Source of the DNA: Rhynchonema sp. JSB1_4
Taxonomy: Eukaryota > Nematoda > Chromadorea > Monhysterida > Xyalidae
Direction: 5' to 3'
Assembly: GCA_030248065.1 (NCBI GenBank)
Contig: JASAMV010006412.1
Coordinates: 1-64,000, forward strand
DNA: 64,000 nt
Shown: in pieces, positions 34,451-46,900 of the stretch
Position numbering within the stretch: the first letter of the stretch is position 1
Layout of the letters: every line of letters starts with the position of its first letter
Made by a program: the position numbers and the translations under genes
Notes under the pieces: generated by a model
What the model was told of the DNA's origin: nothing
Databases searched by the model: none
What the model saw: the letters and a program-made list of their open reading frames with translations, nothing else

Positions 34451-34989
34451 TGTTGAGGTCGAAAAATTATGCGGCTAAAAACAATTTATACAATTTCGAA
34501 ATCTGAATTCAGATTTGCTTCCTTTCCTTGTACACAATTGTTGCGGCTGAGAAATCAAAAACACCCTGACGCTAAACGGAAACTAACTGGAATCAGCAGA
34601 AATCCGGGATTTTTGGGCTTGCAAGCTGGTAATGATGCGCGTGTGGATCATCGAATTTGGTTTTGGAATCGTTTGCGATGCTCTCGTGCTGATTTTCAAT
34701 CATTTTCAAGCTTCTTGTCATGTTTTATGAACCCCACATTTTGACACAACGACACGTTTCGTTCCTGGTTGTCTTGACTCGGCAACAAATGCATTTATGC
34801 ACGTATACAATATTCGAATTACATAAATTAATGTAATTAATGCAGCAGTCATGCATTGAACAATTTGCATCTGGATAGGACTTCTCTTCACAATAATGAA
34901 AAAATAAATGCTAATGAAATAAAAGCCCAATTGGCGCATTTATGGTATTGAAACAATATTGAAACATTTCATTATGTTTGCTTGAATCA

Positions 34990-35697
34990 TCAGCTTTCAG
35001 CCGAATGCACATCTCTCATGTGCCTTCTGAAATTGCTCGGTTCTTTGAATGAAACCGCGCATTGAGTGCATTTGTGTGGTCGTTCATCTGAATGCACCTT
35101 AGAATGTCGTTGAAGGCAGCCGTTCGTTTTGAACGTCTTGTCGCATTCGATGCAACTGAATGGTCGTAGTTCATTGTGTCGGTGCTGAATGTGACGGTTA
35201 AGGTTGCCAGCTTGTGCCGCACCATAGTCACAATAGGGACACTTGTGCAATCTTGAGGTCAAGTGGGTTTTAGAATGCTGCCGAAAAGAGCAAACGTTCG
35301 AAAATGATTTCGAGCAGATCGGGCATTGAAACACGCGTCGTTGAATTGAATGACAGATTCGATGTCTCAACAAGATGGACCGTGTTTTGAACGTGGCAGC
35401 ACATTGGTCGCATTTGAATGCTCGTTGGTCGGTGTGTCGCTGAATGTGGTGCTCTTTCAAATCCACCTTTAGAGCTGTCCTGTAATCGCAGGAATTGCAT
35501 TCCAGTTTGATTCCATCGTGACTCTTCAGATGTTTCTTCAGACAGAAATAATCCTTGAATGTCAATCCACATTTATCGCACACAAACGGACGGGAATCGG
35601 AATGCAACGTGAGATGTTTGATGAATCTTGACATGAATTTGAAGCCCACCGAGCAGACGGAGCATTCGAATCGATAACCATAGTCGGATCGCATCAT
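34990..35697 (-). CDS. C2H2 zinc-finger protein, eight fingers
   Basis: Single uninterrupted frame of 235 codons starting MMRSDYGYRF. Eight consecutive C2H2 fingers fill nearly the whole protein (first CSVC..HLTLH, last CTQC..HMRDVH). Most have the CX2C-X12-HX3-4H spacing and short linkers of the TGEKP class in degenerate form (DSRPF, DQRAF, ELRPF, DERPH). Fingers 3 and 6 (CNSCDYRTALK, CPYCDYGAAQ) are of the D-Y type found in REST/CTCF-like and insect or nematode multi-finger regulators. Likely a nuclear DNA-binding protein with unknown target. An upstream 5' exon cannot be excluded, since the frame opens only just before the first finger. Confidence 0.85.
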   Translation of the reverse strand: MMRSDYGYRFECSVCSVGFKFMSRFIKHLTLHSDSRPFVCDKCGLTFKDYFCLKKHLKSHDGIKLECNSCDYRTALKVDLKEHHIQRHTDQRAFKCDQCAATFKTRSILLRHRICHSIQRRVFQCPICSKSFSNVCSFRQHSKTHLTSRLHKCPYCDYGAAQAGNLNRHIQHRHNELRPFSCIECDKTFKTNGCLQRHSKVHSDERPHKCTQCAVSFKEPSNFRRHMRDVHSAES

Positions 35698-38106
35698 CGA
35701 ACGAATTGGCAGAACAAGGAAGTTGGAATTTTTGTAGATTTGTGCGATTTGGTCTCCTGGAATTCGATAAGCCGATTACAGTGAGCTACATAAGCAGTGA
35801 ATTATAAGTTCGAATCTAAAATTCGCAGAAAATATTGTTGTTAAACAAGCGAACCAGCAATGGAGACATACATGTATTGAAAAGGTAACACAAAGAACAG
35901 CAATGCCAAAGTGATACAAAGTGTAGTACAAAGTCATAGCCGTCGAAAAAGTACGTCCATAGAAACGACACAACAAACGTTGCAAGCAGTTCTATGGCTG
36001 CTACGCACCAGAGAAACAAACAGTCACAACAGATAACGGTGTTGAATCAAATGGGAGAGACCATGTGAGTACTTTTTGCGGATACTCGCTTTTTCGGTTG
36101 ATAAACGCATTTCATTTCGACCAATGTTTGTGGTGGTGCACAGATTACAGGTGCGTCCACCCCAACAGTGGTATGTACCTTCAAGGCTGTTTGGATGGGA
36201 CACACGGCAGACGGGGGTGCTGTTGAATCGTGCATATCTGAACGCAGTAAGAGATACAGATCCCATGCAAGTAGCGTCCCGGTGCGCATAAATTTTGTGG
36301 TCTCTGCCGCGGTTGACTGCAAGCCCACTGGATTGTTGTCTTCAAGATGACGGGTTGCATGCAAGGTGTAGGCGACAGCGACCTACCGGCTATGTCCTAT
36401 CACAGGCGCATGTAGCACGGGCGTACAGATCAGAGCGCAGTACAGGGTGTGCAAATATCAATGCAGCAGCGACAGCACCGACTATCTGTTGGTCGCTACA
36501 GTTTAGGACTAATGTTTCACGGCTCCGAAGTAGTTGTTTGCATACATTAGCGCATTTTCACATGCAAAAGCGTAACTGTTGGTTTGAGGTACACATTTTT
36601 GCACGTTGGCCTGTGAACGTGACAAATCGATTGTTGTGCATTTCGAGGTGTGAAATCTTCGTCCTTGGGGACCCATGCAACGCACCGTTGTATGTATGAG
36701 TTTCCACGAGTCATGTGCGCAGCAGACATGTTTTCTTACTGCAAACGGTTTAATTTCTTGTTTGGATTTGAACTGGACGACCGAAACGGTTCAATGTTTC
36801 ACGCGCCTTTTTACAGGATGTATCAGGGCACTGGAGCGTAATTGCTGCGCATGCCTGTTGTGTGATGAAACCGATACTACAATGTCATTGCTTGACGCAA
36901 CAAACGGTGGTAATGCACAAAGGTGAATGCTTTTAGGCACACTGACACCCGTTCAGTTTTTGCCATTTATTTACGTTTTGTCATCTTTTACCCATCCACT
37001 CGCAAAAAAATTACCGTATTCAAGCTACTAATGTTGATCACTGACATCGTCATTGCCGTTTTTGACACGGTTTGTTCATTTCGCCGGCATTTATTATAGC
37101 ATGCTGCAATTGCAATTATTGTTATTATGATTATAATATTTTATACGGTACACTAAAAGTCGTCGAATAAGTAAGATTCACTTAGAAACCACACAGAATT
37201 GAGAATATAAGCTGTAGAAATACTTGTTGACTGGTCGCTGAATCAGTCGTACATATATGACCGACCCGATGGGGTATGACATCGAAGTACCATCTAGGTG
37301 CATGCATACTGTGTCTCATGTATCACGGGAAGGTATAATAACATCCTTTGGGACGTCTTAGGTACCAAATGTCCCAAAGGTGAATTTTTCGACCCTCGTG
37401 AAAAAGTGACAAAAATAACCCCCAAAAAGGCCATTTTTGGTCGTTTTGGAGCATTTTGTTCCTCCGAAAAATGCAAACAAAAATTTTTTTTAAATTAAAA
37501 AAATGTTCTTTTGCCCAACCCTGCCCCACAGCCCTACAGATGTTACGGGCGCGCAGCACGGGGCTGCACACCCTGTACTGTTCGTCAGATCTGAGAGATA
37601 TTCGTACATGGCATGATCAGACGCAACGGGCGTGTGACATTTTTTTGCTATGCATGCTGTACGCGCGCCCGTAATGCGCCCGTTGCGCCCGTGATAGGAC
37701 ATGGCCACCTACCGGGGGCCACCACAGTCGACTGCGGTGGTGCGCGGTGACAACAAGTTTTTACGATCGCGGTTTTCAATCACGTGCAGTACCTGATTGT
37801 GAAGCTCTCTTGTTTTGAAAAATGTCGATTTTTTTGTTAGGAAATCAACAGTTTATTTGAGTGGCGTAGGTTAATCACCGCAGTTTTAAAACTGAATAAA
37901 ACGGTTAAGCATGTGAGCCATATTTCTTCCACCATGAACTTGCAGTGTAATTTCTGATCATAAGCGGACATGGTATATCTAAGGTTAATAAACAGGCGGA
38001 GCTGTTAAATGTCAATTGATTAAACAACAAAATAATTCATGTCATTCATGTTCACAAAGGCCTTCGGAAACAAAATTATGGATTCATACGCACGACACCG
38101 AGCCAA
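35698..38106. other. Intergenic region between zinc-finger and ABCG5-like genes
   Basis: Contains the hAT-type repeat at 37165-37525. An inverse AATAAA at 37853-37858 could serve the minus-strand ABCG5-like gene. Overlapping short frames at 36.0-36.9 kb show no conserved motif and no splice structure. Confidence 0.45.
37165..37525. repeat. Second copy of the 21.9 kb hAT-type element, left end missing
   Basis: Runs parallel to 22196-22600, sharing aaccacacagaattgagaat, ggggtatgacatcgaagtac, ataacccccaaaaaggcca and the right end gcccaaccctg. The A/T left arm is absent. Confidence 0.8.
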
Positions 38107-41100
38107 CTATTTGAATCGAAACTTGCGCTTGACAAAATGTGGCAGCGGGATGCTGTAAAGCACAATCACAAGCACGGTCATTGCGAGAATAAAGATGGGA
38201 CAGAACAGCATGTTCAGAGTACGATTGTCCAGTTCATCGGCGCTGTAGATCTCCAACAGATACGCCTCGCCCGAACTCCATCGACAGAAATTGATGGGCA
38301 AAACGTGCGCTCCCTGATTTTCAGGGCGAACGCAATTTGTGCTCACGTTGCGAATTTGTTGGTCGTTCAGTACCATGCCGGCGTAACGATAGATCGAGCC
38401 GTAGGTGGCGTATTTCAGCCACGCTGTATGCTCGACGAATGTGTTGTAGGCCCTGTAAATATGGCTGATGGAAACTTTCCCAATTACATCCTGCTTTTGG
38501 TACGTTATAAAATGGCGTCTGATCGATAAGAAAGTTCTTTTTCTTGGAAACGTATTTGATGCCACTCATCCAAAGAAGGCATTTAGACCGAAGTCTATAA
38601 ACTTACGAAATTTTATAAATTCTGTTCCATGCACATATTGTATATATACCACCCAACGCCAAAACAACTTCCGTCCATAATGTTTCACACACTTGAGAAA
38701 TCCACCGGCCAGCGTCATCGATATGATCGAGAGCGTGGCACTGATGCACGCAGCATTGTACGCACTGCGCACCGCGACCATACAAGCTACCGTAACCAAC
38801 TGCGACCATTGCCAACAACACCAGATCACAAGGGAGAATGTCAGGTAATCGACAGCGCTGCTCTGGAGGTTGCAACCCCTGAAACAGCAAAGAAATGTTG
38901 GGGAAGGTGGACATGAATAGGACACCTGGAATCGGCATGATGACAAAGATGTTATTCAATCCAGTTTTCACAGGTGGTGTTATTCATGAATAGACGTTGA
39001 AACATCAAGCGCACCACATGATTATCGCGCATCCGGCCAACACGGCCAGAATATCCAACGGAAAGTTCGCGAACAATTGTGCCATGATGTACGTCATCCC
39101 GCCATAGAGATTGTCCCACGATTCCTGGTAGTAGCGCGTGCGCAGGATGGAACCTATAGGCACATACAGGATAATAACGTTTCGGAAGAGAAAATTATGA
39201 CACTGGAAAACCAAGAGAAAATCACGACAAACTTGTGGCAGAGGACAAGAAAGCGGCAACGAGAGTGGCTGAACACATGACGTTGAATATGAGACCACCT
39301 CGACTCAATGGGGTCCAGGGCTCATCGGTGTGCAGTCGGAAATAGAAGAACATCAACATCAGGGCAACGAGGGGCCAGGCGAGCAGACGCGACAACAGGG
39401 TACGGTACATGTAGGTACGGTAGTTGCGTCTGGAAATGACATTTTTGTGATTTGCGTTCATATTGCCAAATTCCCATCAATGGGCATGATAAAAACAAGC
39501 TTGAACCAACTTGATCAGCGTTCCGAACAGACTCAGAGCGCCGGGTCGGCCCAAATGTGACAGTGGCAGATGTGACCCGCCACCGGTACCGTAACCGTAC
39601 TCGGACTGCTGGTGGCCGGGCATACGGTAGGTTGAGAAGGGCTCACCCTGAAAATCAGGGACGGGTTTCATAGTTTATTCATTTTTTCTCAATTCTTAGT
39701 TCTTACGACAAACTTGGCCTTTGAAGATTTCGATCAATTTGACGGCCTGTTCCTGCGTCTCCAGATAACGCTCTGATGTTTCTCGATCCACGGTGGCCAA
39801 TGACACTGGAATGGCGAAACCATCTACAGTACTTCGTTTTGCAGAGAACAACAGAAATTGGCTTACGATAGTAGATTGCCGGATTCTCGCTGGCTGGACA
39901 CGGATAGCCGATCTGACGGAAATACACGGGCATTTGCTTGGTGTAGCCTGAATTGACAAGGAAAAGGGTAATTCGATTCTGCTCTCAAAAACTGTCTCAA
40001 ATGCAGCTTTCGCACACGTGCGGTGCACCAGGTCATCATCAGTGGGGTGCTAAAAACCACAATAAAGCTGTTATGATGTACCAACCAGAATACACAACCT
40101 CGCCAAAGAACAGAATGGTCAGCCGATCAAACAACTGGTAGATGTCGGATCGCGGCAGAATGGTACTGACGATCGCCATGCGATTGTAACGTTTCATGTA
40201 TTGGAACACATTGTACATCAGTTGGTAGGATGTAAGGGAATCGAGACCTCGGTTCGGTTCGTCGATCAGAATCAGAACTGCAAGTTTAAGATCATTGTGC
40301 GTTGTTTTTTTGTTTCTTCTTGTGCCATTCTGGGTTGAATACAGTCGTTTGACACCGGTCTTCCGGAAGTGCTCAAGCTGCCTCATGTTTGGCATTATTG
40401 GAGGGACGACGCTCATTTCTAACGTAGGCAAATGGTCTGGCAACTACGTAGGTTTTGATATCTCTGTTTGTCATCATGCACATTGGTGTTGTGTAGCCAC
40501 ATGTAATTCATCATTACTGAAACCAAAAAATAAAGCCGTAGCCTAAGCCAACAGATACAGAAAGCTTTTTGCACCTGGATCGCGCACCAGATGCAGAGCC
40601 ACCAGCAAACGTCTACGCGCACTTTCCGACAGCCCGTTGACCTTCCGCGTTGCGTGATCGGACAGTTCGAAGTCACGAAGCAAGTTGTTGACCTGATTCG
40701 TTTTTTATAAATATTTGAACAAAAAAATTGAAAGTTCAGATTTTCACCAAAACCCAACCCGATCCGATTTCTCCTTGTGACTGAGCACACCGGCCAGGCC
40801 CAACTGCGCTTGATACATCAGGGTCTCGCGACAGGTCAGATTCGGCAACAACGTCTGCTTGAATGATACGTACGCGCAGTTGTTCTGCAATTGAAAAGTA
40901 AATGAATAAAAAGAGAACTACGCTTCAATTAAAAAGAGAGAAAGATATTCTACCTGAAACGCTCGTTCCGTCATTGGTCGCTGGTTAAGCAGTATTCGAC
41001 CAGCCGTGGTGCCTTGCACTCTGCGCGCTATTACATTCAACATTGTGGTCTTGCCACTGCCTGAACTAATGTTTCACCTTCATGAATCAGGCAAATTTTC

Positions 41101-41404
41101 TCTTCCAAATTATTTACCACACCAGCTGATCCAATGATGCCCATGACCTCGCCGGCATGCAACTCCATGTTGGTGTCTTTCAGAAACTGGGCTGTTATCG
41201 GCGGATTGAACACTTTCGAGTACCAACGGCCGGTGGTGAATGAACGAATGTAGGAAACATTGTGGCATTCCAGCGAGTATTCGGAGCCTAAAACTACAAA
41301 CGTACTGTTTTTTTGAACTTAACATAAAATGAAGTGCTGAGCGTACCGCCGCCAGCCGTCGTGTAACCGCCCTGACTCGGTGAGTAGCCATTTGATTCGA
41401 GCAT
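38107..41404 (-). CDS. ABCG5: ABCG5-like half transporter (sterolin-1 type), 13 exons
   Basis: Minus-strand exons (high to low): 41404-41347, 41287-41123, 41060-40954, 40884-40759, 40692-40575, 40277-40086, 39947-39867, 39823-39714, 39647-39511, 39429-39233, 39153-39015, 38878-38669, 38452-38107. Phases are consistent and give 661 aa (human ABCG5 is 651). The N-terminal nucleotide-binding domain has an intact Walker A (GSAGSGKTT) and Walker B with D-loop (LILIDEPNRGLDS). The signature position reads GLSES instead of LSGGE/STGER, and the H-loop HQPRS is shortened to LPRS, losing the histidine. The family blocks GYPCP..NP and LLSRLLAWP and the C-terminal extracellular loop and last TM follow. 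Its neighbour on the other strand is ABCG8-like. Two donors (39714 and 38669) were chosen by phase and are the weakest junctions. Confidence 0.88.
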
Positions 41405-43907
41405 TATGCCTTCAGACTTTTCGCTCTGCAGGTACAACTGAAAGGTAAAGTTGAAGTAAGATGGTTTGTTTATCCTCGGTATAAGGTATGGAATGAATGA
41501 TTTACAATAAAGAATGCTATTTATAGGATTCCCCACTGTAATGAAACATCAGAAACGGATTATCAGATTTTAATATCACCAAACAGAAAGGTACGTAGAC
41601 AATGAAGCGTCAAAAACTGATACTCAAAACAAAATTAAGAGAAAATATTACGAACCTGATCTTCACTGGTCATCTCCTATCAGGCCCCGTCACGCACGGC
41701 GGACGCAAGCTGAAAATTGTTGAAACATTATTTGATTGTCATCCAACTTTCCCTCTCAAACTCAAAACTTATGGTCACAAAAGGACATATTTATGATGAA
41801 TAGCGCAATATATCAAAACATATCGGAAAGCAATGAGGTGTGTTTACACAACATTCATATGAAAGGCACCCGCATCATTCGTGTGTGAGAGGTGGCCTAT
41901 TTAGAGGACAAACAAACATTGCATGTAACACCCAAACCGCCGCCAAAGCACGGATTGTCCACTCTCAGTGATAACAGCACAACAATAATTTGAATGTCAT
42001 ACATACATATATGCGGACACATGTTTACAAAGTGCATCATGGTCAGGGGATCAGGATTAGCATATGAATAGTAAGGCGTTGACATTTGGAGTGGGGCGGC
42101 GGAGGAAGCGGTACATGGTGAAACACCCGAAATTGCATGAGAAAGTGCGTGCGCGATCATTACAAAACCTACCGACAAAACCAATGTCCACGTTTCCATA
42201 TGTGAACCTTTTTCTTTTGGTTTCATATTCTGTTTACATGACTTTGTATTTCGTACTGAGAAGCTGAGGGAACCGTCTGCTTGACAGAACGCTTGGCGAG
42301 AAACATTGCCGTAGTAAGTAGTTACAAACGTCTGTCAGATGCGCGAAAATCGCCCAAAAAAACAACAGAAACCATGCGCCCCTTCCATTAACTATAGCGG
42401 AAATCACCCAGGTGTGACCATGCGTTGTATTGCGGACAACAGATGTCCACTGGGGGATATTCCGACATTTGGTGTTACTAATGCCAGATCGTCTCTTGTT
42501 TGGTTGCTATGTGCCAAGGTAACGAGTGTACAATGCGTCTCTCGTTAGTCGTATTCAGCAAAAGGTCTGTAGGGATAACTATTATCACTCAGCAGCGGAA
42601 CAAATTCTAATTTAAATCATGCATCCTTCTGTCAATAGTGGACTGTCCCATGGTTCCCAGATTAAAAACTATATGATGATTGGCTGGGGCAGTGCGCTGA
42701 GAACAGGTTATTTGTTTCAGCATTCATGGACGAATGTGCAATTCAGGATATGTACCTATTGTTTCCTATTTGTCAGTTTTTCTCACTGCTTTCCGCACGC
42801 AGTGGAAGTGGAAGCCCTTTCCCGTAGTCCACAATGTTTTTATCTTTTTTTTATTACGGGCTGTCTTTGGGCTGATGTGAAAAGGCGTCTAAGAATACCA
42901 CGAACATCCAACTATGTACTTCCCCAGCGCGGTAAAGAATAGCCAGATCGGAGACTACAATAATAGGAACATCAATCTACGTATGTATTCTTTTGGTTTC
43001 TGCCTAGCCTGTGCCTGGTAAGCGCGCACAAAAATCATCGACCTTCAGATTTTTCTCGCGCTTTGCGCGAATAGAGGTACCGGAAATGAATAAATGATGG
43101 TTACATGCCTGTCAACAACTGATCAACGAGCTAATCGATATATTGCTCGTGGAGACAGAAAACAGTGATATGCGGTCATGGGAAATCGTATATTTTCGAT
43201 TTTGAAAAAACTGTTCCATTTTCTGACACCAGGTTTTTCTCGTGAAGCCTTTTTTCTCTGAAAAGACCCACATGCGCGCGAACTTGTAATGACAACCATA
43301 TGACCAAATCTCTTTATCACGTTTGATACGTGGATTTTATTCTCCCGATTTTATGTCGAAAATGGCGCAAAGAAAGTAACTTTTTTGGCGAATATTGTGG
43401 TATACAATCAATTACAGCCTAAGAAAGGTGCGGGCGAGCGAAACCTCAATTTTATTTATTGTTTCAAACAAAAAAATGCCCGAACGTGAGTTACGAGTCA
43501 AACGCAATCGTTTTCGATCTTATTTTTTATCCTAACGGTTGCATATTTTGACTGAATGTTCTTGGTTTGACTCATGTTTTCGGTTTTCTTGTGCCAATGT
43601 CTGAGTAATTGCGCACAAAAACGGCGTTATTATATATTTATAGGATTGGAGACCGATTTGTTTTATTGGCAGCGCTTTTCCATAATCTTAGATCGGGCTG
43701 GCGATTATGATTTTGGGACAGAGACCGATTTCGCCAAAACGATATTATCGGTATCACTGTTACAAAAAGTGACCTCACCAGAACGGACTCCGACAAAAAC
43801 TGCCCACTTCTCAAAAAGCGCAATAATATCGTTATTTTGCATTGGTCTTTCAGATCCACACAAATATCTCCCAAAATGTCAAAAATATCCCAATTCAATC
43901 GTAAAGT
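41405..43907. other. Intergenic region between the head-to-head ABCG5-like and ABCG8-like genes
   Basis: About 2.5 kb between the two start codons, and the place where a shared bidirectional promoter would lie. It includes a probable non-coding 5' part of ABCG5-like (acceptor ctttcag just upstream of its first coding exon). I see no CpG-rich core and no clear TATA box, and the ORFs are short and shadow-like. Confidence 0.5.
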
Positions 43908-46900
43908 ATGATTCTCCAACCCCTATCCCCGGCTGAACACCTACACCAATGGTCGGCATATCGAGCTCAACTCACATCGGCTTTGGCTGAAGGCATTCTC
44001 GACCCGGCCAGGCTCGAACAGGGACCTGCTTTCGGACCGGAGAAGAACAATGACTTTTCGGAGGTGGGTGGAACGGCGCTTTTTCAAGCAGTTTCGCTTT
44101 TCGAAATTGGAGACCGTTATGAAAAATAACTTTAGTGTGATTTTGATGCGGCAGTGTTCCTGGAGTTCCCAATACAATTACATGAGCAAGCATGAGCCTG
44201 CGGATGAGACTATTGCGAAATTAAAAACCAACATTTATTCAGTTGCCAGTTATCCGCCTTTTCAGCACTAGAACTTAGACAAAAAAGAACAAAGTTAAAA
44301 GATTCCTAGCCACTTCACTGACCAATTCACAGTGCATCAACTGGCGTGAGCGTTCACAGCAATTCGCTCGATCGATAGTCACCAATCAATCAATGCTGCC
44401 GATTATCGATTCGCGCGCTCAGTCCTACTTCAAATTCGGTCTGCCGCGAGTGGCGTTGCCGACGCACAAAACTGGTTCGTCGGCTGATGTTTCACTGCTT
44501 TATTGAGTTTTGTTCAATCGTTCTGAAGAAATGTGAAGCAATTTGTATTCATATGCATAAAACGTGACTGTTTTGATTTCAAAATAATGAGGTCAAGCTT
44601 GCGGTTCTGCTCAGTGAAACATCATAGTTCATCACGGTTGCATTTTGTCCGTTGCATATCAGACTGATGTTTCACTGCATACTAGTGAAAAGAGCATAGA
44701 GCTCTGCATTTAGGTATACTGCTCAATTCAAACATTGGTTTTCCATCAAACTCTCTCTCCACCACTTGCCAACGCCGCCTGCGCTGAATGCCCTCAGGGC
44801 AGAGCAGAATTGTTGAGCACAAACAAAAACGAATACGAAAGTACAATAAACTTGGGAGTTTTCAACATACCTAAAGAACAACAGCGATATAGAAAAATTA
44901 TGAGAACTTCCCTTCAAAAAATAGTGAATTTCAATAATTCTATCGCTGGTCTAGACTCAAACGCGGGGAACAATAAATTACTGAGTTACGCCGGCGCGCT
45001 CGCGATTTTTACACACCGCGACCGTTTTCAAGGTCGACCGAACAAAGACAATGCGCTTCGCCTTTATTTTGCGTGAAAAATTTGCTGATAAAACGTTGAA
45101 ATCGCATCTGAATCAGGAAGTAAACATCGGCGTTTGAGATTTCGTGACGGAATAATTATGCACCAGCAGACTGAGCTGACAGATGACACAATCTGCACAT
45201 GCGTATCCTACGATCATCAAAAGTAACCATGGAATTAGATTTTTTTTCAGTTACTCTTTCGAAATCAGATCGCTTGGTAAAGCGAATAATCAAAGGTGGA
45301 TGGTGAAACTGATATCGTAGCTAATTTTCCTCACATGCTGAATAGAAAATGCTGGAGGTTTTAGAAGCAATACAAAAAAAGCAAAGAAAACTTTGTTCAA
45401 AAAGCGTTGTTCAACTTTAGCGTTTGAAATACTCGTTTTTTTGGAACGACCCAGACTTAGTTTTGTGAAAGTCCAGTTGCAAGACATGCAGGACGCATTC
45501 CACGGAAGAGAGAGCAGTTTGGTGTGGTGCTCAGTCAAAACGAACAACTTTGCTAAAGCCCTAAAAGTTTGTGGTGAAAACATAATGAAGAAAGTCGATA
45601 ACAATTTAGAATCGTGCGAGTCCACATCAAATCAAACGAGTCGCAGCAATTGAAAGAGTTCGAAAACGCAGCGCGCGTCCGTTTGTCCTTGAAGTCGTGA
45701 CTCGCACAAACAATCAAACACGGACAGGTGCAGGTCTGAAACTGAAAAACAACAGACAAGTCAAGATTTGGACCGGGAAACATGCGCACAACAACGATAC
45801 AGACAGAATTAAGAAAGAGAATATGCTTGAGCGATATACAGCGATTTAGGCATGAAGTGCTTGTGAGTGTGGCGCTCATAATAAGAGGACAAAAGGCATG
45901 TACTCTCTCGCAAATCAAGTGTAGGATTTAACACTTTTGTGTTAAAAAAATAACACTTGCGATTGTTGTCCTACGGCAGCATGAGTTTTTTGACGTAGGT
46001 TTTAACACTTTTTTGTAGTTTTAAGTGTAGCTTTTACCAGCGCTGTTTCTAACACTTTTGTGTAGTTTTTTTGAGCAGCCGCACCCGGCTCCTCGTGCGC
46101 TCGAAATAACCCGGCATTTCGGGGGAAATAATTTAGTGGATCTTTATTTTTCATGTTAAACATGGTTTCCTTCCATTACTGCACAAATCACGCACTTGTG
46201 ATGCAAAGACAATGAAATTTGAAACCAGACACAGAAAGTAGTGGAAACGAAGCAAAACAGGCCAGAAATTCAAAAAAAACAAAAGAACAGGCTGACAGAC
46301 GTCACAAGCGACACAAAAAAATCAATCAATTTAACTATTGCAACGACCCAAGACGGTTACTCTGTCATTGGTGTCTGAACCAAATCAACCAAATATTTGG
46401 TGACCAAAGGTTGACAACACCTACATAATTATGAAATGCCCGCCAGTCCAACCTAAGGGCACCATAAAAACCTAAATACAAGGGGCACCATTAATTCACT
46501 GACCCCATTTTGGGGGGCTCTATTCCGGGGGGGGCTCTGTTAATTCAGTGACCCGAATCTGAAAAATTGTACCCAGAAATACCCCTAAAAAGCTCTAAAA
46601 ATAGGTTTGAAAGGATGTTTTCTCGCTTATAATCGCATATTTATTCGTGTCTATTCATCAACAAGAGTATTATATGCTCTGAACGAACAACAGACGTGCA
46701 TACATTTGTGCACAACTATCAAGCCTTCATACCCTACTATGTGGGGCATTTCATTGGGGGGGCACTATTCCGGGGGGGGGGCTCTATTAATTCACTGCAG
46801 AGATGGGAATCGGGCCGGGTTACCTCGGCCCGGCCCGGCCCGACTTGCAAAAAAAGTCGGCCCGGCCCGGCCCGATTTTTTCGGCCCGACTTTTTCTAAT

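Noticed and set aside
36024..36929. Cluster of overlapping frames between zinc-finger and ABCG5-like genes
   Set aside because: All six frames have similar short openings. No conserved motif or consistent GT-AG structure was found.
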